Shown here: piece after piece, positions 53,009-59,914 of the stretch
Position numbering within the stretch: the first letter of the stretch is position 1
Layout: every line of letters begins with the position of its first letter
Assembly: GCA_946482515.1 (NCBI GenBank)
Contig: CAMLRS010000006.1
Span: 173,426-237,425 of the forward strand
Direction: 5' to 3'
Origin: an uncultured Flavobacteriales bacterium
GTDB taxonomy: Bacteria > Bacteroidota > Bacteroidia > Flavobacteriales > Crocinitomicaceae
Length of the DNA stretch: 64,000 bases
Translations under genes and position numbers: made by a program
Notes under the pieces: generated by a model
Told to the model about the DNA's origin: nothing
Database searches by the model: none
Seen by the model: the letters and a program-made list of their open reading frames with translations, nothing else

Positions 53009-53701
53009 ATGGAAATCGAGCTTTTGTACGAAGATGCTTACTGCCTGGTGGTCAACAAACCGTCCAATCTGCTCGTACACCATTCCTATTACGCGCGGAA
53101 CATCGACGAGCAATCACTGTTGCAGCTGCTGCGCGATCAGGGACATCCGTCGGTTTTTCCGGTACACCGGCTCGATCGCAAAACATCGGGCTTACTCTTG
53201 CTGGCCAAAGACCGGGAATATGTTCCGGCGTTTCAGGCGCTGTTCGATCAGCAGGAAATTGCTAAAAAATACCTGGCGCTGCTGCGCGGACACGTTGTTT
53301 CTTCCGGGGAAATCAGCTCGCCGGTGAAAAACGATCGCGGCAATTATAAGGAAGCGCTGACCTTGTTCCGAACGATTCAGCACCTCGAGCTCGACATTCC
53401 TGTTCAGCCCTATCCGACGGCGCGGTACAGCTTAGTGGAATTCACCCCGAAAACCGGCCGCATGCACCAGCTGCGCATTCACGCCAATAAGATCAGTCAT
53501 CCCATCATCGGCGACCCGAAATACGGCAATCGTCACCACAACCATATGTTTGCCGAGACGCTCGGTCTTACGCACCTGTTCCTGCATGCCCATGAGCTGG
53601 TATTCACGCACCCGTTTACCGGTCAGCAGCTGGAATTACAAGCTCGGCTTCCGGAAAACTGGAAGGCATTTCCGGCGGCGTTCGACTCCCATTTTTCCTA
53701 A
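53009..53701 (+). CDS. RluA-family pseudouridine synthase
   Basis: The 230-residue protein converts uridine to pseudouridine in RNA. It has [13 protein letters not shown], the catalytic block [19 protein letters not shown] with Asp56, [11 protein letters not shown], and the RNA-binding [20 protein letters not shown]. There is no N-terminal S4 domain. The short form resembles TruC, which modifies tRNA position 65, so TruC is the likeliest assignment, but other RluA targets are possible. ATG 53009 is preferred to a codon at 52994, which would lie inside the promoter box. Confidence 0.88.
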   Translation: MEIELLYEDAYCLVVNKPSNLLVHHSYYARNIDEQSLLQLLRDQGHPSVFPVHRLDRKTSGLLLLAKDREYVPAFQALFDQQEIAKKYLALLRGHVVSSGEISSPVKNDRGNYKEALTLFRTIQHLELDIPVQPYPTARYSLVEFTPKTGRMHQLRIHANKISHPIIGDPKYGNRHHNHMFAETLGLTHLFLHAHELVFTHPFTGQQLELQARLPENWKAFPAAFDSHFS

Positions 53702-53746
53702 AAAACGCTTACGCAGCTCCCGGTTTTTTCTTAACATAGCCGTACA

Positions 53747-54259
53747 ATGCGACCCATCGTTGTCATAGCTGCTTTACTGATTCCCTTGTTTATGAATGCA
53801 CAGGAACTTCCTTTTGTTGATATCGAGCGTTTCCAGGGGCCCTGGTACGTGATTGGCTACAAGCCCACTTTTATGGATGGAAACTGGATCAACACCATTG
53901 AGTCGTATGACTGGGATGCCGACCGGAAACGTTATGATGTACTTACAACTTACCGGAAAAAACCGGGAGGTAAATTGAAAAGCATCAAACAGAAACTGCT
54001 CCCGGTTGAAAACAGCAACAACGCCCGCTGGATTGCCCGGATCTGGTTCTTTATCCGCGCCGATTATGTGATTTACAAGATTGCCGACGATTATTCCTGG
54101 GTGGTGGTAGGGCATCCGAAACAGAAATACCTGTACATCATGGCCCGAACACCGCAAATGGATGAGCAACTGTATAACGAATTGGTGCGCTTTTCCCTTA
54201 CGTTGGGCTATCACGAGAAAGATATCCGCAAGCAGCCGCAAGAATCAGCTAAACCTTGA
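53747..54259 (+). CDS. Lipocalin family protein (Blc-like)
   Basis: The 170-residue protein has a signal peptide (MRPIVVIAALLIPLFMNAQ) and the lipocalin opening FVDIERFQGPWYVIGYKPTF, with the usual invariant Trp. IESYDWDADRKRYDVLTTYR, then ADYVIYKIADDYSWVVVGHP and LYIMARTPQMDEQLYNELV follow the Blc (bacterial lipocalin) pattern. Blc is lipid-anchored; this protein lacks a clear lipobox cysteine, so it is probably periplasmic. It may bind lysophospholipids or fatty acids, by analogy. It is single and is followed by element B. Confidence 0.85.
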   Translation: MRPIVVIAALLIPLFMNAQELPFVDIERFQGPWYVIGYKPTFMDGNWINTIESYDWDADRKRYDVLTTYRKKPGGKLKSIKQKLLPVENSNNARWIARIWFFIRADYVIYKIADDYSWVVVGHPKQKYLYIMARTPQMDEQLYNELVRFSLTLGYHEKDIRKQPQESAKP

Positions 54260-54269
54260 ATAGATTTTT

Positions 54270-54441
54270 TTCACCACAAAGGAGCAAAGAACAATTGTTT
54301 AGCTGTATTTGTTAAGGAAGCAAAGGGAATCCGCTTGGCGGATTCATCGGATTTGAACTTTCAGCAGTTAGCGAAGCCCAGATCGTCTTTGTTTCCTTTT
54401 AAATATGTACGTCAAAAAGACCTTTGCTCCTTTGTGGTGAA
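54270..54441. repeat. Inverted-repeat-bounded intergenic element, copy B
   Basis: Perfect 20-bp inverted ends (TTCACCACAAAGGAGCAAAG at 54270-54289 and its complement at 54422-54441) bound 172 bp. Just inside the left end the sequence resembles copy A (193-405). It also has a hairpin GAATCCGC-TTG-GCGGATTC. The element fills the convergent gap between the lipocalin and lipoprotein genes and has no coding content. Confidence 0.78.
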
Positions 54442-54478
54442 AGCAAGCACAGTACGTCATGAATTCCTGAACGCCGGA

Positions 54479-55099
54479 TTACTTTGTTCTCCGCTCCATC
54501 CAGTGCAATTTCTTGCGGTTGTACCCCGACATATTGCCTTTGTTGAGGAACCACAATTCGTAGTGGCCGAAGATCACGGTTGTTTCCGTTTTATCCTGCG
54601 GATCCCAGAATTGCTTGCTCGGATCGCGCAGTGACAACCAGATTGTATAGGCTCTGTTGGTCGGAATAAGTGCCGCGATCATAGGCGCGTAAGAGCTTTC
54701 GGGAAGAAGAATGGTTTTTTCCTTGTCCTTGCGGGCCTGTTTGATGATCGAATCGACTGTTTTACCCGGGATTTTTTCCGTGCGCAGAACAACCTGCATT
54801 TTGGAATAGCTCGAAGGTTTCAACAGCAACGTCGTGTCGTTTACGATTTCCGGTTTTTCACCAAAGCATGCGATCGCCGATTCACCCAACGCTTCGTGGG
54901 CTGAGATCGAGAAATCAAAATCCACATCGAGCTGCTTCATTTCGTCGAAGCCTTTTCCGTAGAAATAAACGCTGCCGTCGGGTTTGAGCTCAAAATGATG
55001 GATGCTCGGCGGTGAAAAGGTCTTGTATTCTTCGCCGGGGGAAGAACAACCCGTAAGCAACAGCAAACCAAGCGGGAAAAGGAACAGGATGATACGCAT
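54479..55099 (-). CDS. Hypothetical lipoprotein
   Basis: The 206-residue protein begins MRIILFLFPLGLLLLTGC, a clear lipoprotein signal. The body contains HHFELKPDGSVYFYGKGFDE and ends FGHYELWFLNKGNMSGYNRK. I recognise no domain. It is probably anchored in the envelope. It lies 3' of a DUF1028 gene on the same strand but is separated from it by a good terminator, so it is probably transcribed on its own. Confidence 0.6.
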   Translation of the reverse strand: MRIILFLFPLGLLLLTGCSSPGEEYKTFSPPSIHHFELKPDGSVYFYGKGFDEMKQLDVDFDFSISAHEALGESAIACFGEKPEIVNDTTLLLKPSSYSKMQVVLRTEKIPGKTVDSIIKQARKDKEKTILLPESSYAPMIAALIPTNRAYTIWLSLRDPSKQFWDPQDKTETTVIFGHYELWFLNKGNMSGYNRKKLHWMERRTK

Positions 55100-55206
55100 A
55101 AGTGGAATTTTAATGCTCTAAAAGTGCGAAATTCAGGTCACATGCTTGTGTGAGGAATGGTAATTTGTGTTAATTGATTGAAAGTCAATGGTTGTTGGCA
55201 GGCTTG

Positions 55207-55240
55207 AAAAAGAAAATGGCATGAAGCGCACTCCATGCCA
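55207..55240 (-). terminator. Rho-independent terminator of the DUF1028 gene
   Basis: Read on the minus strand: TGGCATGGAG-TGCG-CTTCATGCCA, a 10-bp stem with one G-T wobble, followed at once by TTTTCTTTTT. It lies about 85 bases past the DUF1028 stop. Confidence 0.8.
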
Positions 55241-55325
55241 GATCCTTTAAATGAAAATGAGAAAACAATACTGTCAGAACGTGAAATCTGCGGCTTAATT
55301 GTTCACGTAAGTGTTAAAATTCGGA

Positions 55326-56318
55326 TTATTGACCGATGAGCAGCTTTCGAACAGTTCGCGTTTCACCATAGCTGATTTCGACGGTGTAAAATCCAGACGC
55401 AAAGCCCGAAGTAGCCAGTGTAAGCTCCGTTTGGAAACGACCTTCAGCGACTACTTTTCCGCTGCTGTCGCAAATCCGGTAAGCTGTAATGCCATTGGGA
55501 ACAGCACTGTACAGGGTAAGCGATTGCGTGGCCGGATTAGGATAGAGCTGGTGAGGATCTGGATCAGCGTTTTCAATACCCAATGAACCGCACGTTACGT
55601 TTTGATCAAACAAAACCTGTAAGGAATCGATCGGCTCGATACCCGAATTATCATGCGTGCGTACCGATAGCAGGAAGGAAGGCGATCCGAAAGCATCACC
55701 CGGTTGGGAAACCTTGACGAAGGCAAACAGGGAAGAAGTCCCATCACTTGCACAGCGACTGTCGGCCCCCACCACATTTGCCCCTTGTAAAGCAGCCATG
55801 AGCTTGCAGCTCAGATCCCCCTCCGCGTTGTTGAAATTGGTTTCCATTGCTTCGAGGATGGACGCATCGAGCAGAATATTACCCTGGATAGCGTAATTGG
55901 GGCCGGTAATATGGTTGGCATAATTGATACAGGAGCTTCCTGTATGAGCCGTTGATTGGGATGAGCTGCCAACTATTCGTACAATTCCATATTGACGGGT
56001 TTCAGACATTGACTGCGCATCATTAGCCACCAGCCAGTCGATGATTTGTTGTGGCAGTTCGCCGGCATTCATATGGGTACGTGCATTGATCTGATTGGCC
56101 GGCAGGTAAGCCGCTTGCGTATTAATGGCTCCAACGCCGGGAAATAATTCGCTCAGAAAATCGTCGGTAGGGAGCCCGGCAGTAAATAAGTCGACACAGG
56201 ACGCACCGGCTGCACCAACTTCTCCGGTAATCGTATCAACGGCCACAATGGAAAACGTATCCTGCGCGCGGACAATCGAACATGATAACAGAGATAGAAG
56301 GAAGAGTGTTTTTTTCAT
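55326..56318 (-). CDS. Secreted DUF1028 protein with type A T9SS sorting domain
   Basis: The 330-residue protein has a signal peptide (MKKTLFLLSLLSCSIVRAQ) followed by the DUF1028 pattern: DTFSIVAVDTITGEVGAAGA, ELFPGVGAINTQA, GPNYAIQGNILLD and LSVRTHDN. DUF1028 is an Ntn-hydrolase-like domain of uncertain activity. The final 75 residues (HQLYPNPATQSLTLYSA, SGFASGFYTVEISYG) form a type A sorting domain, so the protein is probably exported by the T9SS. The gene is minus-strand with its own terminator. Confidence 0.88.
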   Translation of the reverse strand: MKKTLFLLSLLSCSIVRAQDTFSIVAVDTITGEVGAAGASCVDLFTAGLPTDDFLSELFPGVGAINTQAAYLPANQINARTHMNAGELPQQIIDWLVANDAQSMSETRQYGIVRIVGSSSQSTAHTGSSCINYANHITGPNYAIQGNILLDASILEAMETNFNNAEGDLSCKLMAALQGANVVGADSRCASDGTSSLFAFVKVSQPGDAFGSPSFLLSVRTHDNSGIEPIDSLQVLFDQNVTCGSLGIENADPDPHQLYPNPATQSLTLYSAVPNGITAYRICDSSGKVVAEGRFQTELTLATSGFASGFYTVEISYGETRTVRKLLIGQ

Positions 56319-56486
56319 GATTAATAGCTGATTTTTAGAAATGGGGTGAAGCTAAAATAAACAAAAACAATAAATTTCGATTAAAAAATGAACATTCATC
56401 ATGGGGCTATATCGTTTTAAATCGGCTCTTTTTCAGGTTTAATGCTTCCTTGACATACGCTTAATTTTCGCGGAGCAGGTGCGTCG

Positions 56487-56494
56487 TACCTTTG
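56487..56494 (+). promoter_or_regulatory. Candidate -7 box TACCTTTG
   Basis: A full TAnnTTTG match ending 21 bases before the ATG at 56516. About 45 bases upstream, GGTTTAATGCTTCCTTGACA is nearly the same as the sequence ahead of the next paralogue's box (59838 onward), so the promoter region was duplicated with the gene. Confidence 0.5.
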
Positions 56495-56515
56495 CGGCGA
56501 GATAAGCCTCCTTGT

Positions 56516-59500
56516 ATGAGATCCGTTCATTCACTTCCGTTTTTTTTGTCACTATTCTGCCTGATTTTCCCTTTCGGTTCATCCATTCATGCTCAGGTAA
56601 CGCTGGCATTCCAGGGCGGAGAAACGGGAGACACCTGGGCCTACACTTCCACTTTGGCCAGTGCGCTGGCAGAATCCGAAGCAACACAGGCACCGAATAA
56701 AGTAACCGGTGCGCGATCAATTGTTGTGGGTGGAAATACCGGCGGTGGAAATTGCTTTGGCAGTGGCAGCGGAAATGGACCGATGACAGCCCGTACGTTC
56801 ACATTCAGCGCCATCGATATCAGTACCAGCAATGAATCCGTTCGTACCCTTCGTTTCAACTGGGGAAACCGTTTTCCATCGTGTAACGGTACCGGCTGGG
56901 ACGCCAACGAAGACCTCGTTTTTACACCTTATCACGACGGCGTTGCCCAGCCATCCACGCAGCTGGCTACAGGCAACAACAACGCCCAGTTCAGCATCCA
57001 GGCCAATCAGCACATCCACCAGATTCCGGCCTGTGTGAACAGCTTCTATTTCGTCGTAAGTGTTTCAACCAACCGCGCCGATGAGCTTTTGTTCATCGAT
57101 AATGTGTCGTTAACAGCACAGCAGCTGAACGGCTCTTCCGGTCAGCCATCACCAATCACAGGTCCTGTAACGGTTTGCGCGGGAACGACTTCCAGTTACA
57201 GTGTAACAGCGATCGGAACAACAACTTATACCTGGAGCGGAATTCCGGCCGGAGCACAATTCACCACTCCTAATGGCTCGAATGCCATCACCGTTGATTG
57301 GGGAACAGCCGCTCCCGGAACATATACGTTGACCGTTACCCCATCCGGAGGATGCAGCGGTGCTGCCGGACCTCCGCAAACACTCGCTATTACAGTGGAT
57401 ACCCCACCAACGCCGGTGACTATTTCCGGGCCGACTTCTTTCTGTTCCGGTGAAAACATCACGCTCAGTTCGAGCTATGCATCGGGGAATAGCTGGTCGA
57501 CTAGTGAAACCACTTCTTCGATCACCGTTACAACAGCCGGAACGTACACCGTCACGGTTTCAACAGGCTGTGGCACCGTCAGCGATCAGCACACCGTTAC
57601 CATGGAAACCGGGCCGGTGATCCAAAACGTTGCTGCCACCGATGTGAGCTGCTTTGGACAAAACGATGGAACAATCACTATTACGGCAACGGCCGGCAAC
57701 CCGGAATATTCACTCGACGGCAGTTCCTGGCAAACAGCAGCCACTTTCACAGGGCTCGCACCCGGAAATTATTTGGTATACGTGCGTGAAATCGGCGGTG
57801 GCTGTACGAACAACGCTTCGGCCCTGATCCAGGAGCCACAGCAATTAACAGCAAATGCTTCCAATACAGGACCTTATTGTTCAGGAACGCCGGTTGTGCT
57901 CAACGGCACGTCGAATGTAGCCGGCGCTGCTTTCGCATGGAACGGCCCGAACGGGTATACTTCTGCTGTTCAGCATCCGACCGATGCTACTGAAGCCGGT
58001 GTTTACACACTGACCGTTTCGCTGAACGGCTGCAACAGTCAACCGGTGTCGACAACGATAATCATCACGTCTCAGCCAACGGCTGTCGCTTCCAATACAG
58101 GTCCTTATTGCGCCGGGCAAGCGATCGTTCTGAACGGAACATCGGATGCCGCGACTGCTGCTTACAGCTGGACAGGTCCTGCGGGTTATACTTCCAGTGT
58201 GCAAAATCCATCCGATGCGACCAGTGCCGGAAACTATACACTGATCGTAACGGCTTCAGGTTGTACCAGTCAACCGGCCACGACAATTGTGACGATCAAT
58301 CCATTGCCTGTGGCAACGGCATCTTACAACGCACCGTATTGCAACGGAAATCCCTTGTTGCTGTTCGGAAATGCAGCACCGGCTGGAAACGCCGTTTACA
58401 ACTGGAATGGACCAGGTGGTTTCGTTTCCTCCGATCAGGATCCGACCAACGCACCGGGTGCCGGGTCTTATACACTGACAGTGACACAAAACGGCTGTAC
58501 CAGTGCACCTGCAACCATCAACGTCGTAGAGCAATTACCGGTTGCTGTGGTATCCAATACCGGTCCTTATTGTCCCGACGAAACAATCCTGCTGCAAAGC
58601 AACGTTTACGGTGTCACAGCACCCGTTTATACGTGGAGCGGCCCGAATGGCTACACTTCAGCCATGGAAGACCCGACCGATGCAACGCAATCCGGCATTT
58701 ACACGCTCACAGTCACAGAAAACAACTGTTCCGTATCCGTTTCCACCGTTGTAACGATCCACGAAGCTTCGACTGCTGCATTTACGGCAACGACTGCCTG
58801 TGAAGGACAGGCAACGCTGTTCGATTGCATCTCGACACCGGGCAATCAGCAAACGATCGAAAGCTGGTCCTGGAGCTTCGGCGACGGAACCACTTCTACA
58901 GAAGGACTTGCAACCGGCCATACTTATAGCTCAGCTGGAACTTACGCTGCCACATTACAGATCATGACCAACGAAGGCTGCACGGCCACCGCTACGAATA
59001 CCATTACCGTTGCCCAGGCTCCGAAAGCCGGTTTCCAGACCTCATCGGAAACGATTTCTGACCTCGACCCTGTTGTACAGTTCATCAACACCAGCCAGGG
59101 TGCCGATAGTTACGAATGGATCTTCCCGAACGGAGACATATCTACGGAAACAGCACCGGAATATACCTTTCCTGAAGGAGGCGGCAATTACCAGGTCGTG
59201 CTCGTTGCGACCAACGCAACGGGTTGTTCAGACAGCATTTCCCGCGTACTCGTCTCCGAACGTGTAGTACTGTATTACGTACCGAACGCCTTCACACCCG
59301 ACGGCGACGAATACAACAATACCTTTCAGCCTGTTTTCACGCAGGGATTCGATCCGGAGAACTTTGACCTTCGCATTTACAACCGCTGGGGCGAATTGAT
59401 CTTTGAATCACACGACCCTGCAACCGGCTGGGACGGCTCGTATGCCGGAGCGGCAGTCGGAGCGGGCGTTTACACCTGGCAAATCCGCTTCAAACACCGC

Positions 59501-59551
59501 GATACCGATGAGTGGGAAGAACCGGTCGGTCATCTGACATTGGTCCGATAA
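56516..59551 (+). CDS. Large Ig-like/PKD surface protein, type B T9SS substrate (paralogue 1)
   Basis: The 1011-residue protein has a signal peptide, then an N-terminal domain of about 190 residues (QVTLAFQGGETGDTWAYTST ... LFIDNVSL) shared with the next gene. It continues with Ig-like modules, among them four similar units of about 75 residues opening like ASNTGPYCSGTPVVLNGTS. Two PKD-like domains follow (SWSWSFGDGTTSTEG; SYEWIFPNGDISTE). The end, VPNAFTPDGDEYNNTF ... YNRWGELIFESHD, is a type B sorting domain. It is probably a surface adhesin. Start ATG 56516 is chosen over an upstream TTG. Confidence 0.87.
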   Translation: MRSVHSLPFFLSLFCLIFPFGSSIHAQVTLAFQGGETGDTWAYTSTLASALAESEATQAPNKVTGARSIVVGGNTGGGNCFGSGSGNGPMTARTFTFSAIDISTSNESVRTLRFNWGNRFPSCNGTGWDANEDLVFTPYHDGVAQPSTQLATGNNNAQFSIQANQHIHQIPACVNSFYFVVSVSTNRADELLFIDNVSLTAQQLNGSSGQPSPITGPVTVCAGTTSSYSVTAIGTTTYTWSGIPAGAQFTTPNGSNAITVDWGTAAPGTYTLTVTPSGGCSGAAGPPQTLAITVDTPPTPVTISGPTSFCSGENITLSSSYASGNSWSTSETTSSITVTTAGTYTVTVSTGCGTVSDQHTVTMETGPVIQNVAATDVSCFGQNDGTITITATAGNPEYSLDGSSWQTAATFTGLAPGNYLVYVREIGGGCTNNASALIQEPQQLTANASNTGPYCSGTPVVLNGTSNVAGAAFAWNGPNGYTSAVQHPTDATEAGVYTLTVSLNGCNSQPVSTTIIITSQPTAVASNTGPYCAGQAIVLNGTSDAATAAYSWTGPAGYTSSVQNPSDATSAGNYTLIVTASGCTSQPATTIVTINPLPVATASYNAPYCNGNPLLLFGNAAPAGNAVYNWNGPGGFVSSDQDPTNAPGAGSYTLTVTQNGCTSAPATINVVEQLPVAVVSNTGPYCPDETILLQSNVYGVTAPVYTWSGPNGYTSAMEDPTDATQSGIYTLTVTENNCSVSVSTVVTIHEASTAAFTATTACEGQATLFDCISTPGNQQTIESWSWSFGDGTTSTEGLATGHTYSSAGTYAATLQIMTNEGCTATATNTITVAQAPKAGFQTSSETISDLDPVVQFINTSQGADSYEWIFPNGDISTETAPEYTFPEGGGNYQVVLVATNATGCSDSISRVLVSERVVLYYVPNAFTPDGDEYNNTFQPVFTQGFDPENFDLRIYNRWGELIFESHDPATGWDGSYAGAAVGAGVYTWQIRFKHRDTDEWEEPVGHLTLVR

Positions 59552-59571
59552 ATCAGATGTTAATGTAGCAG

Positions 59572-59605
59572 CACCCCGGCGTTCGTTTGCCGGGGTGTTT
59601 TTTTT
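59572..59605 (+). terminator. Strong rho-independent terminator
   Basis: CACCCCGGC (59572-59580) pairs perfectly with GCCGGGGTG (59589-59597), followed by eight T residues. It lies 20 bases past the stop of paralogue 1. Confidence 0.88.
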
Positions 59606-59640
59606 GTTTCAACCTGCCAAAATCACGTATCCGATCCTCT

Positions 59641-59720
59641 CTCCGCCGCGGCGGAAGACTGAAGGGGTGGCCAACTAATTGTGACAGGCCACCCTCCTTA
59701 ATCCTCCCTCAAGGGAGGAG
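59641..59720. repeat. Modular hairpin repeat, copy 4
   Basis: In order: a palindrome TCCGCCGCGGCGGA (59642-59655); AGACTGAAGG; a stem GGGTGGCC (59665-59672)/GGCCACCC (59687-59694) with a 14-base loop; and a closing hairpin CCTCCCT-CA-AGGGAGG (59703-59718). The modules follow the order of copy 3 (52104-52250). The 363-bp gap from 59552 to 59914 otherwise holds only the terminator and the promoter region of the next gene. Confidence 0.72.
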
Positions 59721-59884
59721 ACAAATCCAACATGCAACTCCGCAGTTAATCACCCGTGTTATTTTTCCTGTTAAAACAGCATTTTTTGTGCAACTAAATC
59801 GATTCAATTATCTGGTTTACAAATAATTGAAATGGTTTAATGCTACCTTGACACTGGCTTAATCACTACGGAGCAACAGAGGTC

Positions 59885-59892
59885 TACTTTTG
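59885..59892 (+). promoter_or_regulatory. Candidate -7 box TACTTTTG
   Basis: A full TAnnTTTG match, 22 bases before ATG 59915 and only 7 before an alternative ATG at 59900. The duplicated motif GGTTTAATGCTACCTTGACA lies about 45 bases upstream. Confidence 0.5.
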
Positions 59893-59914
59893 CCTCATCA
59901 TGTTTACGATCCGT

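Noticed and set aside
59587..59826. A 79-codon plus-strand frame after paralogue 1.
   Set aside because: It starts in the terminator and crosses the modular hairpin repeat; composition is that of the repeat.
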